The notes: generated by a model from the letters alone, not told the origin. A stretch of 64,000 nt of DNA from an uncultured Prevotella sp. (GCF_946404925.1 NZ_CAMJFM010000004.1:62001-126000); one strand, 5' to 3'. Shown: positions 50,932 through 60,122, counted from the first letter of the stretch. Numbers and translations: made by a program.

Positions 50932-51570
50932 TTAAATCTGCCCACTCTCAACCATTAGTACCACTCGCTCAGTCAGTCGGTCTACGCCTTGCGCATCATA
51001 TTCCTTTTTCAGCGATGCGCCGAATCCCCAAGCAAACACCTGCCAGAATCCTGCTCTCAGTGGCCCCATAAAGGCCTTTATCATGTCGTAGCTGCTCGAG
51101 TGGCACTCGCGGTCTATTAGTTTTATCAGTAGCTTTCCCTGACTATAGGTCAGTTTTTTCATTTTTGGCTTGTATGTCTTGAATATGTCTGCTTCTACAC
51201 GCTTCATGTGCTCGGCCTTAGCCTTGTCGTTCGGTAGTGTTTCCAGGTACTCAGTGGTTTCTATCAGCATCATTCTGGCCTCTTTGGCTATAGGTAGTAC
51301 CTTTTTTACGTTCGTCACTAGTCGCATGTAGCTCTGTGCCTGTCGTTTGTTCTTAAACGTCAGCTGTGGATACACATACACGTTGTTCATCTCCATAAAC
51401 TGTATGCTATCTCCCTCATGCAGTACCTTTCCCACTTTAACTGTGGGCACAAATGTCGGCGAGTCCATCTCCGCCAGCACCTGCTCGGCGGTCAACCTCT
51501 GTTCCTCCTGCGCCTCTGCAGCAAGCGAACACAGAGTAAATGCTATAGATAAAGCAAGCCATTTCTTCAT
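50932..51570 (-). CDS. DUF4294 family secreted protein
   Basis: A 212-residue protein with a signal peptide ('LALSIAFTLCSLAAEA'). The core 'NNVYVYPQLTFKNKRQAQSYMRLVTNVKKVLPIAKEARMML' and 'KLTYSQGKLLIKLIDRE' match DUF4294, a Bacteroidetes family of unknown function. The -7 box ends only 8 nt before the ATG, so the mRNA is nearly leaderless. Confidence 0.82.
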   Translation of the reverse strand: MKKWLALSIAFTLCSLAAEAQEEQRLTAEQVLAEMDSPTFVPTVKVGKVLHEGDSIQFMEMNNVYVYPQLTFKNKRQAQSYMRLVTNVKKVLPIAKEARMMLIETTEYLETLPNDKAKAEHMKRVEADIFKTYKPKMKKLTYSQGKLLIKLIDRECHSSSYDMIKAFMGPLRAGFWQVFAWGFGASLKKEYDAQGVDRLTERVVLMVESGQI

Positions 51571-51578
51571 TTCGGGTG

Positions 51579-51586
51579 CAAAGGTA
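51579..51586 (-). promoter_or_regulatory. -7 box with almost no leader (DUF4294 gene)
   Basis: Minus strand TACCTTTG, 8 nt from the ATG. Transcription starting about 5-8 nt after the box would begin at or a few bases before the start codon. Confidence 0.6.
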
Positions 51587-51651
51587 GTGCTATTTTTTTA
51601 TAATCCTATCCTTTTTTTGAACCTTTTTGCATTTATTTCATATAAATACCT

Positions 51652-51659
51652 TAACTTTG
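51652..51659 (+). promoter_or_regulatory. -7 box of the HhH outer-membrane protein gene
   Basis: TAACTTTG with TTTG at 51626-51629 (22-nt spacing), 22 nt before the ATG. Confidence 0.6.
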
Positions 51660-51681
51660 CAGGCCAAAAGAGTTTGTTTCT

Positions 51682-53613
51682 ATGGATAATATAAGAATAA
51701 GATTGGTCATAGTAATGTGTTTGACTGTGCTTGGTGCTCGGGCACAGGAGGAACATGAGTGGGTGCAGTATCTGAATCAGGTGATGACAGCGGAAGATAT
51801 GGAAGCAGTGGAGTGGCAGCTGAACTACGACCTGCTTTGTGAACTAGAACAGCACCCGATAAACATTAATAAGGCAACACGCGAAGAACTAGAACAGTTA
51901 CCATTTCTGTCGACACAACAAGTAGAGGCTTTGGTGGAATATCTTTATCGGTATAGAGAGATGAAATCATTGGCAGAGCTACAGATGATTCCTGAGATAG
52001 GGCCGCAGGTTAGGAAACTATTGGAATGCTTTGTCTATGTGGGTGACGGGCCAAAATATACTCCACGTTTCAAACATGAATTGATAGTAAATGGTCGGAT
52101 ACCTTTTTATGAGCGTAAAGGCGACGATGATGTTTATATTGGAGACAAATATCGCCATTGGTTCCGATATCAGATGGAGCGTGGCGACCAAATAAAACTG
52201 GGACTTGTTGCCTCGAAAGATGCAGGAGAACCCTTCTTTGCAGATAAGAATAAGTATGGCTACGACTACTATTCGCCATATTTTCAATTGAAAAAGACAG
52301 GACGATTAGAAACTCTGGTGCTTGGAAACTTCAGGGCATCGATGGGCATAGGAATGGTGATGAACAATAGCTTTGGATTGGGTAAGATTGCTATGTTGCA
52401 GAATTTGGGCCGAAACACTATTGGATTACGGGCGCACTCTTCACGATCGGAAGGATATCTGCAGGGGGCTGGAGTTACCGTCAACCTTGGCCGAGGCATA
52501 AGGACTATGGCTTTTGTATCGTATACTCCTATGGATGCAACGCTGAATAACGACGGAACCGCCCGCACAATCGTAACAACAGGCTATCATCGTACAGAAA
52601 AAGAGATGGCTAAGAAACACAACCTACACGTATTGAAAACGGGCGGAACACTACGATATGATACAGGAAGACTGCACCTGGCACTGAATACACTTTATAA
52701 TCATCTGGACCGCAGACTGAGTCCTTACAAAAAGGAACTATACAACCTGTATAAACCAGAAGGTGCTGACTTTATGAATGCCAGTATAGACTATGGTTAT
52801 AGAGGACATCGGTGGGCGCTGAATGGTGAAACGGCTACCGACTCTAAAGGACATATTGCAACCATAAACACAATAAGCTTGACTACGGCTAACAATCTGA
52901 GTATAATGATGCTACAGCGTTTCTATTCCTATCAATACGCATCGCTCGATGCACAGAGCTTCAGTGATGGTGGTAGAGTGCAGAACGAAAGCGGATTCTA
53001 CGTGGGACTATCGTGGCAACCATCGTCCACTTGGCAACTGTCGGCATATACTGATTTTGCCTACCACCCATGGGTCACGTATCGTGAATCGGGGGCGTCG
53101 TATTCGATTGATAATCTGCTACAATGTGTACACACTACCGAGAGATGGAAACTGATGGCGCGTTATAGACTGAAAGTAAAAGAGCAGGAACATAGAACCC
53201 GACTGAGTGTGGAGTATACATTGCCCAAGTTTAGTGCAAGAACGCAATTTGATGGCGGCTATTGTGCGGCTGGGGGAACAGAACTTGGTGCGATGGTAAG
53301 TGAGAATGTGGCATATACCCACGATTGGCTTCGGTTGAATGCTGGAGTGGGCTATTTTAATACTGATAGTAGTAAAAGTAAGGTTTATCTGTATGAGAAC
53401 GGCCCGCTTTATACCTACTCGATGCAGCAATTCTATGGCGAGGGTATGCGATACTGGTTGATGCTAAGAGCCAATGCAGGTGGAAAACTCACGCTTACTG
53501 CAAAACTGGGAGTTACTTCTTATTTTAATCGAGATAAAATTAGTAGTGGATCTCAACAGATAGACCAATCAAACCAAACGGACCTTGATATCCAAATAAG
53601 GTGGAAAATCTAA
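51682..53613 (+). CDS. Helix-hairpin-helix outer-membrane beta-barrel protein
   Basis: A 643-residue protein. Signal peptide 'LVIVMCLTVLGARAQ'. Two ComEA-like HhH motifs at about 55-115 ('PININKATREELEQLPFLSTQQVEALVEYL', 'LQMIPEIGPQVRKLL'). The remaining 500 residues alternate in beta-barrel fashion and end 'QTDLDIQIRWKI'. HhH motifs usually bind DNA backbones; on an outer-membrane protein they suggest DNA contact or competence, but this is inference. It is common in Bacteroidetes without assigned function. Confidence 0.78.
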   Translation: MDNIRIRLVIVMCLTVLGARAQEEHEWVQYLNQVMTAEDMEAVEWQLNYDLLCELEQHPININKATREELEQLPFLSTQQVEALVEYLYRYREMKSLAELQMIPEIGPQVRKLLECFVYVGDGPKYTPRFKHELIVNGRIPFYERKGDDDVYIGDKYRHWFRYQMERGDQIKLGLVASKDAGEPFFADKNKYGYDYYSPYFQLKKTGRLETLVLGNFRASMGIGMVMNNSFGLGKIAMLQNLGRNTIGLRAHSSRSEGYLQGAGVTVNLGRGIRTMAFVSYTPMDATLNNDGTARTIVTTGYHRTEKEMAKKHNLHVLKTGGTLRYDTGRLHLALNTLYNHLDRRLSPYKKELYNLYKPEGADFMNASIDYGYRGHRWALNGETATDSKGHIATINTISLTTANNLSIMMLQRFYSYQYASLDAQSFSDGGRVQNESGFYVGLSWQPSSTWQLSAYTDFAYHPWVTYRESGASYSIDNLLQCVHTTERWKLMARYRLKVKEQEHRTRLSVEYTLPKFSARTQFDGGYCAAGGTELGAMVSENVAYTHDWLRLNAGVGYFNTDSSKSKVYLYENGPLYTYSMQQFYGEGMRYWLMLRANAGGKLTLTAKLGVTSYFNRDKISSGSQQIDQSNQTDLDIQIRWKI

Positions 53614-53615
53614 TT

Positions 53616-54743
53616 TCAACCTAATATTTTCTTGTAGACTTCGACTACCTGACCTGCTACATCATTACCATTGAAGCGACGAATGTAATCCATGCTGCGC
53701 TTAATGTGCTCTTCTCTGCCATCGGCCCCTTTAAGACTGTGGCAGATGGCATCGGCCATGCCTATGGCATCATCTGGTGCAACATAAAGAGAATCCGGTC
53801 CGCCCGCCTCTTCAAGACACGAGCCAGTGCAAGCAACTACAGGCAAGCCGCAGCTGATGGCCTCGATGATGGGAATACCAAAACCCTCGTATACGCTGGG
53901 ATAGACAAAGCACTCGGCACCTGCATAAAGTGCGGGAAGTTCGGCATCGGACACACCGTGGAGGATGTGCAAACGCGATTCGAGTCCATGGGTATTGGCA
54001 TAGGCAGATATCTGATCGGTGTACTTGGTATGGCGGCCTACAAGAACGAGATGCAGGTCGTTAGGCAAGTGTTCTAAGGCTTTAACGGCTAAAAGGGTGT
54101 TCTTACGAGCTTCAATTGAACCGACGGATAGGATGTAACGTCCTATTTTTTTAGAAAGAGTGGAAAGAGGGGCGTTGGGAGATATGTTAAAGCGGGGAGA
54201 ACACGATTGATAAATGAGTGAGATTTTATCCTCAGAAACATCAGTACCACCAAATTCTAAAATGTCGCGCTTGGTGCACTCGCTGATGGCGATGATATGA
54301 TCGGCCTCGCGGAGAGTAAAACGGAACTTCCAGGTGTAGAGTTTGACATCGATGGGATTGTAGAACTCGGGATGACGCAGGAAGATGAGGTCGTGTATGG
54401 TAACAACACTCTTGATGCCTGACTTGCGGATGCCAAAAGGAAGTTCGCCTGAGAGACCATGATACAACTGTACACCATCACGTAGAAGGTCGTTAACGAT
54501 ACCTCGACTACGCCAATAGGCTTTGCCGAGAAGTGTGGAGTGTGGGGTGTGGAGTGATATATTGCCGGTCTGGATTACCTGATTTCTTAAATCCTCACGT
54601 CCTTCATCGGGGGCGTAGAGACGAAGGTTGAGTGGATACTTAGAGAGGTCGTTGACAAGGGTGCGGCCATAAGAGCCGAGACCTGTGCCGTTACGAACGA
54701 TGCGCTTGGCGTCGAAACCTATGATTGGATACTGATTACTCAT
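53616..54743 (-). CDS. GT4 family glycosyltransferase
   Basis: A 375-residue GT-B transferase. 'GFDAKRIVRNGTGLGSYGRTL' (donor/acceptor N-domain), 'YILSVGSIEARKN' and 'FVYPSVYEGFGIPIIEAISCGLPVV' with the ExxxxxxxE donor-binding motif. It probably adds mannose or a similar sugar to an envelope glycan. Residues about 63-71 (SLHTPHSTLL) are encoded by a tandem GTGTGGAG tract. It is the last gene of a four-gene operon with 4-bp overlaps. Confidence 0.9.
   Translation of the reverse strand: MSNQYPIIGFDAKRIVRNGTGLGSYGRTLVNDLSKYPLNLRLYAPDEGREDLRNQVIQTGNISLHTPHSTLLGKAYWRSRGIVNDLLRDGVQLYHGLSGELPFGIRKSGIKSVVTIHDLIFLRHPEFYNPIDVKLYTWKFRFTLREADHIIAISECTKRDILEFGGTDVSEDKISLIYQSCSPRFNISPNAPLSTLSKKIGRYILSVGSIEARKNTLLAVKALEHLPNDLHLVLVGRHTKYTDQISAYANTHGLESRLHILHGVSDAELPALYAGAECFVYPSVYEGFGIPIIEAISCGLPVVACTGSCLEEAGGPDSLYVAPDDAIGMADAICHSLKGADGREEHIKRSMDYIRRFNGNDVAGQVVEVYKKILG
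54532..54556 (-). repeat. In-gene tandem GTGTGGAG tract
   Basis: Three 8-9 bp units (GTGTGGAG/GTGTGGGG) inside the GT4 gene, encoding HTPHST on the minus strand. Confidence 0.6.
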
Positions 54744-55129
54744 TTATTGCGGGAGAAATGCTTGAATACAAAACGAACGATTATAAAATTGGTGGGTACG
54801 GCTATGAGTAGCACGGCAAACGGGGCTACAAGACGGTGAAGACCAACCCACAGGAAAAAGTTAAACAACCCTAACTGTAAGAAATAATTAAAGATGTGGG
54901 CTCCTGTAAAGCCTACACCATTACGGGCTGAGGTGTGCTTACGGAAGGTGAAGCGGGCAGAGAGAAAGTAATTAACAATGAAACTAACAATGTAGCCTGT
55001 GGTATAGGCCACGTTAAGGTTAATCCAATGTTGTAGTAGCCAATATACACCATAGTGAATGGCTACGGCTATAACACCTACAATGCCAAAGCGGATAATC
55101 TGTCCAAGAGTTTCTCTACTAATAATCAT
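54740..55129 (-). CDS. GtrA family membrane protein
   Basis: A 129-residue protein with four predicted membrane helices ('FGIVGVIAVAIHYGVYWLLQ', 'YTTGYIVSFIVNYFLSARFTF', 'NYFLQLGLFNFFLWVGL', 'FAVLLIAVPTNFIIVRFVFK'), the GtrA fold. The family is thought to move polyprenyl-phosphate-linked sugars across the membrane, matching the adjacent GT2 (GtrB-like) and GT87 genes. Confidence 0.88.
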   Translation of the reverse strand: MIISRETLGQIIRFGIVGVIAVAIHYGVYWLLQHWINLNVAYTTGYIVSFIVNYFLSARFTFRKHTSARNGVGFTGAHIFNYFLQLGLFNFFLWVGLHRLVAPFAVLLIAVPTNFIIVRFVFKHFSRNK

Positions 55130-56076
55130 GAGGCAACTTCAGGGTTTACGGGTTCTTCGTGTTCCGACACAAGATACACGGGGCGTTGCTTACTCTCGTG
55201 GAAGATACGGCCAAGATACTCGCCGATGATGCCAAGTGAAAGAAGCTGGGCACCACCAAGAAACAGCATTACAACCATGATGGTGGGGTAGCCGCGAACA
55301 GGATCGCCGTAGAGTAGGGTGCAACACAGAATATAAATGAGATAGACAAAGGCGCACAACGAGCTGAGTAGGCCTAACACGGTAGAGATGCGAAGGGGGA
55401 GCGTGGTGTAGGAAGTGACACCCTCGATAGAGAGGCGCAGCAGACTCCAAAAGTTGAACGACGAATGTCCCTCGAGACGCGAACCCTGCTCAAAGAGAAT
55501 CTCCTTCTTTTTAAATCCTATCCAGCAATACATGCCTTTAGTGTAGCGCTGAGACTCGCGCAGTTGGCGCAGAGCTTCGATGCACTTGTGGTCGAGAAGA
55601 CGGAAATCGCCTACATTCTGCAATACATCGATGCGCGATACAAGTTGAAGCAAGCGGTAGTAGGCCAGTGTAAAAATACGGCGTAATATGGGCTCACGGC
55701 CGCGATCGGTTCGTCGAGCATAGACATCATCGAATCCTGCTTCCCATTGCTCCAACATCTGGGGTATAACCGAGGGTGGGTGCTGAAGGTCGGCATCCAT
55801 GATGACAACACAATCGCCCTGAGCATAGTCGAAACCGGCAAGCATAGCAGCCTCCTTGCCGAAATTGCGTGAGAGCGAAACGTAACCGAAACGGGAATCA
55901 CGGCTATGGATAGATTTGATGACACTGAGGGTGTTGTCCTTGCTACCATCATTGATGAGCAGTACCTGCCACTGATACTGGGTATGCTGATTGATGATGG
56001 TGGTGATGGCCGCCTGCATGTGGGGCAGCGAGGCCTCCTCGTTGTAGCAGGGAATGATAATAGATACTGTCTTCAT
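55126..56076 (-). CDS. GT2 polyprenyl-phosphate glycosyltransferase (GtrB-like)
   Basis: A 316-residue protein. 'IIPCYNEEASLPHM', 'LLINDGSKDNTL' and the metal/donor motif 'IMDADLQHPP' define the GT2 domain (1-230). Two C-terminal membrane helices ('LGLLSSLCAFVYLIYILC', 'TIMVVMLFLGGAQLLSLGIIGEYLGR') are typical of bactoprenol glucosyltransferases. It overlaps gtrA-like and GT87 genes by 4 bp each. Confidence 0.9.
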   Translation of the reverse strand: MKTVSIIIPCYNEEASLPHMQAAITTIINQHTQYQWQVLLINDGSKDNTLSVIKSIHSRDSRFGYVSLSRNFGKEAAMLAGFDYAQGDCVVIMDADLQHPPSVIPQMLEQWEAGFDDVYARRTDRGREPILRRIFTLAYYRLLQLVSRIDVLQNVGDFRLLDHKCIEALRQLRESQRYTKGMYCWIGFKKKEILFEQGSRLEGHSSFNFWSLLRLSIEGVTSYTTLPLRISTVLGLLSSLCAFVYLIYILCCTLLYGDPVRGYPTIMVVMLFLGGAQLLSLGIIGEYLGRIFHESKQRPVYLVSEHEEPVNPEVAS

Positions 56077-57263
56077 GATATGGTGGTGTTATTATAGTTT
56101 TCGATGCTATAGTTGCGTGTACAAAGCTCATACGACAGCTTGAACCAGATAAGCGCCACAGGCAGTGCCTTGAGCGAATAGGGCTTGATGAGTTGGCGCC
56201 ATACAACCGTGGGGAACAGGTCGGACGGCGACATCGAGGTGATGATAAAGGCAAATATCATAAGAGCAATGTCGAAGCGGTTGCGCTGCCAAGGGACTGT
56301 GGTGTACCAAATGGCAACACCACCCATGGCGATGATATATCCATACGACTCGGAACCTGTGCTGAACAGTACAACAAACATAAGAACAGAGGCAAGTACT
56401 GCCATGCGGAACGCCTGATGCTTATATTGACTGAACCGCAGGTAGGGTAGGGCAAAGACGATGAGCCCGGGGATAAGTAGCCATAGGTCGCTGTAAGTAG
56501 CGCATCCTGATACCTTGCGTACGATGCCAAGCAACGAAATGTTCTGGCCGGCAGCAAACTGGTTGAGATTATTTTTATGCACCAGTACATCGTACCACTC
56601 GTGATACTCCCGGATGACATATTCGGGGCCGAATGCCAGCATAGGCACAACGAGCAGGATGACTGTCCACGCAGCAGTCCAGCCAAGGAACTTTAGGCGA
56701 TGGCGCGAGAACGGCAGAAAGGCCAGGCCCACTATGCCGTAAATCTTTGTTACTGTTCCCAAGGCTATAAGAAAACCCGCCCAACAGTCCTTCTCCTTCT
56801 CGGTGAGCAGATAGGTAAACATTACGCAGGCCAGGATAAGGCTGTTGCTCTCGGAGTCGAGAATACACGTATAAGCCTCGACTGCGATGAACCACAGCAT
56901 GAACAGCTGCTGACGAGTGGTGAGCAGTGAACGACGTACGCTCCAATATGGTACGAACGTGATGATAAGCATCCATAGCAGTCGGCCCAGCTGGTATGGA
57001 AGTACGGCTAATGGTGCCATCAGCAGTGGGAACAGCGGACCGTATAGGAAATAGTTGCCGTCTTCGGGGTATATAATGTATAGCGGCATCTGCTGCCATG
57101 CGTGCCAGAAAGAATGGTAGAAGATAGAATAGTCGAGATCGAACTTGTTCTGAAGCCATATCCTTAGCCACGGCACTATGGCCATTACAAGCCATACCGT
57201 AAACAGAAAACGGAAGTCGGTCAAGAGGCGTTTTATATAGCTCAAAGTATCTTTTTTGCACAT
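56073..57263 (-). CDS. GT87/DUF2029-type membrane glycosyltransferase
   Basis: A 396-residue protein with about ten membrane segments. 'NKFDLDYSIFYHSFWHAW' and 'LYIIYPEDGNYFLYGPLFPLLMAPLAVLPYQLGRLLW' resemble the periplasmic loop and first helices of GT87 (polyprenyl-phosphate-mannose dependent) enzymes. With GtrA-like and GtrB-like partners it can form a three-part periplasmic sugar-transfer system. The start is set at 57263 by the promoter at 57283; the ORF can be extended upstream to 57416, but this is not supported. Confidence 0.82.
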   Translation of the reverse strand: MCKKDTLSYIKRLLTDFRFLFTVWLVMAIVPWLRIWLQNKFDLDYSIFYHSFWHAWQQMPLYIIYPEDGNYFLYGPLFPLLMAPLAVLPYQLGRLLWMLIITFVPYWSVRRSLLTTRQQLFMLWFIAVEAYTCILDSESNSLILACVMFTYLLTEKEKDCWAGFLIALGTVTKIYGIVGLAFLPFSRHRLKFLGWTAAWTVILLVVPMLAFGPEYVIREYHEWYDVLVHKNNLNQFAAGQNISLLGIVRKVSGCATYSDLWLLIPGLIVFALPYLRFSQYKHQAFRMAVLASVLMFVVLFSTGSESYGYIIAMGGVAIWYTTVPWQRNRFDIALMIFAFIITSMSPSDLFPTVVWRQLIKPYSLKALPVALIWFKLSYELCTRNYSIENYNNTTIS

Positions 57264-57282
57264 AAATCTAAAAATTACGCTG

Positions 57283-57319
57283 CAAAGATACAAATATTTT
57301 AGAATTTTTACTATCTTTG
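57283..57319. promoter_or_regulatory. Divergent promoters of the GT87 operon and the NodB gene
   Basis: Minus strand TATCTTTG (57283-57290), 19 nt before the GT87 ATG. Plus strand TATCTTTG (57312-57319), 24 nt before the NodB ATG at 57344. Each box occupies the other's -33 region, so the promoters may interfere. Confidence 0.65.
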
Positions 57320-57343
57320 CATAAAAAATATCGAAATGTTGGT

Positions 57344-58141
57344 ATGATATTACTGAGTTTTGACACCGAAGAATATGATGTTCCCCGCGAACATGGAGTG
57401 GAGTTTTCGTTGGCACAGGGCATGGAAGTGTCGATAGAGGGTACGAATAGGATACTGGACTGTCTTAAGGCCAATAACGTAAAAGCAACATTCTTCTGCA
57501 CAGGCAATTTTGCACAGAATGCACCCGATGTGATGCAGCGAATAATGGCTGAAGGACACGAGGTGGCTTGTCATGGTGTAGACCATTGGCTGCCCAAGGA
57601 GACTGACTTTGCCGAATCAAAAAGAATAGTAGAGGAGGTGACGGGCCGGCAGGTGTACGGCTATCGACAGCCCAGAATGTTTCCGGTGGTAGAGTCGGAG
57701 ATAAAGAGAGTGGGCTATCGCTATAACTCATCACTTAATCCTGCGTTTATCCCTGGACGGTATATGCACCTAACTGCTCCGCGGACATGGTTCGTGAAGG
57801 ATGGGGTGATGCAGATACCGGCATCGGTAACGCCGTGGATAAGGTTCCCGCTGTTCTGGCTGGCACTGCACAACCTGCCGCAGTGGCTATATCACTGGAT
57901 GGTGCGCAGGGTGCTGAGACACGACGGTTATTTTGTAACCTACTTCCATCCATGGGAGTTTTATGACCTGAAACAGCATCCGGAGTTTAAGATGCCGTTT
58001 ATAATACGTAATCACAGTGGACGTGAGATGGTTGAAAGACTAGACCGCCTGATAAAGATGCTTAAAACCAATAGACACCAATTTATAACCTATAACGAAT
58101 TTGTAAACCTAAAAACGATAACTGTTGGACTGAAAGTATGA
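57344..58141 (+). CDS. Polysaccharide deacetylase (NodB-like) family protein
   Basis: A 265-residue protein. The NodB core is visible: 'LLSFDTEEYD' (catalytic Asp region), 'VKATFFCTGNFA', metal His pair in 'HEVACHGVDHW', and 'YGYRQPRMFP'. The C-terminal part has the extra 'RTWFVKDGVMQIPAS' and 'YFVTYFHPWEF'. It likely removes N-acetyl groups from a glycan intermediate. The start at 57344 lies just after the promoter. It overlaps the next gene by 4 bp. Confidence 0.88.
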   Translation: MILLSFDTEEYDVPREHGVEFSLAQGMEVSIEGTNRILDCLKANNVKATFFCTGNFAQNAPDVMQRIMAEGHEVACHGVDHWLPKETDFAESKRIVEEVTGRQVYGYRQPRMFPVVESEIKRVGYRYNSSLNPAFIPGRYMHLTAPRTWFVKDGVMQIPASVTPWIRFPLFWLALHNLPQWLYHWMVRRVLRHDGYFVTYFHPWEFYDLKQHPEFKMPFIIRNHSGREMVERLDRLIKMLKTNRHQFITYNEFVNLKTITVGLKV

Positions 58142-60030
58142 GGAAACTGCTGACCAACTGGAAGTTTGTGTTCGGTTTGGGGCTGCTGGTGGTGCTGGCG
58201 GCTACTACGATTGAGACTCTGCGTGGCAGGGCCACAAACTTCTACGACTACTATGATGCCACAAATATGTTCTGGGCGGGCATCAATCCATATACGTTGG
58301 AGTTTGTCGAGGCTCATAGCATCTGGTTTCTGTATACACCTGTGTTTACTACCATCTACGCACCTGTTTTCCTGTTGCCAGAGTGGTTGGGACCGTATGT
58401 GTGGAATGTGTTTAACTATGTGATGCTATGTGTGGCCATCAGGCTACTGCCCAAGCCGCTGGCTCCTTTCAGAACCAGGATATTCCTGTTCATGCTGTTG
58501 CTGATACTACAGAGCGCATTCTGTTTCCAATATAATATGGTGGTGTGCTATATATTCCTGTTTGCATTCATTCTGATGGAGCGAGGAAAACCGCTATGGG
58601 CCACACTGCTCATAATGATTTCGGCCACAACTAAGTATTATGGTGCTATCGAGTTGGGACTGCTAATGTGCTATCCCAAGTTTTGGCGTAATATTGGCTA
58701 TGCGCTGATGTGGGGAGTGGTACTACTGCTATTACCTATGATTAACACTGCATTCGACAATGTGTTTGCTCTGTACAGGAGTATGTGGGATAGCTATGAG
58801 TCGCATCGCAGTGCGGTAGATTACTCTGGACTGTTCTTTGCCCGAGGACTGAAACCCTGGCTATTGCCCAACCTGCGCGTGGTACAGATGGGAGTGTTGC
58901 TGGTGATTTCTGCGCTATTCTTCTGGCGATACAAGCGGTGGCATGATTTCCGCTTCAGGGTCGAGACGTTGGCTGTAATGATGGGGTATATCATATTGTT
59001 CAGTGATAGTCCAGAGACGCATACATATATGATAACACTGACAGGATATCAGATGGCGTTCTGGTTACAGCCTGAGCGCACAAAGTTTGACTGGGTGCTA
59101 TACTGGTTGCTGTTTGTAAACTTCTGTATATTGCCGGTAGATGCTATCTGTCCTACGCCGGTATACAGGTTCTTTCACGACAACTTCTGGTTGGATGTGT
59201 ACTGTATGACGATAGCTTGGCTAAGAGTGATATGGTGGGCGGTAAAGTCCAATCGTACTGAGTGGGTGGCTATTAGTCGTACGGCTATGCTGGTAGTGTT
59301 GTTGGCCGGTGCTACGGTTGTGCAGGCGCAAGACAGACACTACACTGTGAATGGGGTGAAGTTTACAATGAAATACGTAAAAGGAGGTAACTTTATGATG
59401 GGAGCCACTGACAATGATGCTATGGCCGAAGCTGATGAGAAGCCTGCACACAGCGTGAGTGTGGTCGACTATTATATAGGAGAGACAGAAGTGACGCAGG
59501 AACTGTGGAAGGCAGTAATGGGCAATAATCCGGCTAAATTTAAGGGAGAGAACTATCCGATAGAGAATGTGTCGTATAACGACTGCGTCAGGTTTGTTGG
59601 GAAACTGAGCCAGCTGACAGGCCGCCGCTTCAGACTGCCTACAGAAGCAGAGTGGGAATATGCAGCACGTGGCGGACAACGATCAAAGGGATACATGTAT
59701 GCTGGAGCAAATGACACTACAAGCGTGGCGTGGCTATATACCGACAGCCTGTGGGTACGCCACATGCCTGTAGCAGCCAAACGTCCTAACGAACTTGGAC
59801 TGTACGATATGAGCGGAAGCGTATGGGAGTGGTGCGACACTGCATACGAGCTATATCAAGGGGCCAGGGGCAACTGGTTTAACAGACAGATACGCAAACG
59901 GTTTAAGGTGGTTCGTGGTGGTGGATTCAGAGGATTTGCACGCTATGCCAGAGTGACAAACCGATATGCCGTGGCTGCATGGCGAAATGATTACACGGTG
60001 GGCTTAAGACTAGCTATGCAACTGAAATAA
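58138..60030 (+). CDS. Fusion: GT87-like membrane glycosyltransferase + FGE-sulfatase domain
   Basis: A 630-residue protein. Residues 1-375 form a polytopic GT87/DUF2029-like unit ('TNFYDYYDATNMFWAGINPYTLEF', 'WFLYTPVFTTIYAPVFLLP'). Residues about 384-402 (MLVVLLAGATVVQAQ) look like a former signal peptide. Residues about 405-628 form a formylglycine-generating-enzyme-like domain ('YVKGGNFMMGATD', 'GETEVTQELWKAVMG', 'RLPTEAEWEYAARGG', 'GLYDMSGSVWEWC'). The reading frame is continuous. The FGE-like part would lie in the periplasm; whether it is catalytic is unclear. Confidence 0.85.
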   Translation: MRKLLTNWKFVFGLGLLVVLAATTIETLRGRATNFYDYYDATNMFWAGINPYTLEFVEAHSIWFLYTPVFTTIYAPVFLLPEWLGPYVWNVFNYVMLCVAIRLLPKPLAPFRTRIFLFMLLLILQSAFCFQYNMVVCYIFLFAFILMERGKPLWATLLIMISATTKYYGAIELGLLMCYPKFWRNIGYALMWGVVLLLLPMINTAFDNVFALYRSMWDSYESHRSAVDYSGLFFARGLKPWLLPNLRVVQMGVLLVISALFFWRYKRWHDFRFRVETLAVMMGYIILFSDSPETHTYMITLTGYQMAFWLQPERTKFDWVLYWLLFVNFCILPVDAICPTPVYRFFHDNFWLDVYCMTIAWLRVIWWAVKSNRTEWVAISRTAMLVVLLAGATVVQAQDRHYTVNGVKFTMKYVKGGNFMMGATDNDAMAEADEKPAHSVSVVDYYIGETEVTQELWKAVMGNNPAKFKGENYPIENVSYNDCVRFVGKLSQLTGRRFRLPTEAEWEYAARGGQRSKGYMYAGANDTTSVAWLYTDSLWVRHMPVAAKRPNELGLYDMSGSVWEWCDTAYELYQGARGNWFNRQIRKRFKVVRGGGFRGFARYARVTNRYAVAAWRNDYTVGLRLAMQLK

Positions 60031-60052
60031 GGGCCGATTTGTGTAAGAAAAG

Positions 60053-60094
60053 AAAATAATTCTGCATCGTACACGTGCAATTCATAATTATTTT
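60053..60094 (+). terminator. Possible A/T-rich terminator
   Basis: AAAATAATT (60053-60061) and AATTATTTT (60086-60094) can pair, with inner TGCA/TGCA. The element runs into the next promoter; weak support. Confidence 0.35.
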
Positions 60095-60095
60095 G

Positions 60096-60103
60096 TATCT
60101 TTG
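60096..60103 (+). promoter_or_regulatory. -7 box of the aminotransferase operon
   Basis: TATCTTTG, 19 nt before the ATG at 60123. Confidence 0.6.
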
Positions 60104-60122
60104 CACCCAAATATTGATAATT

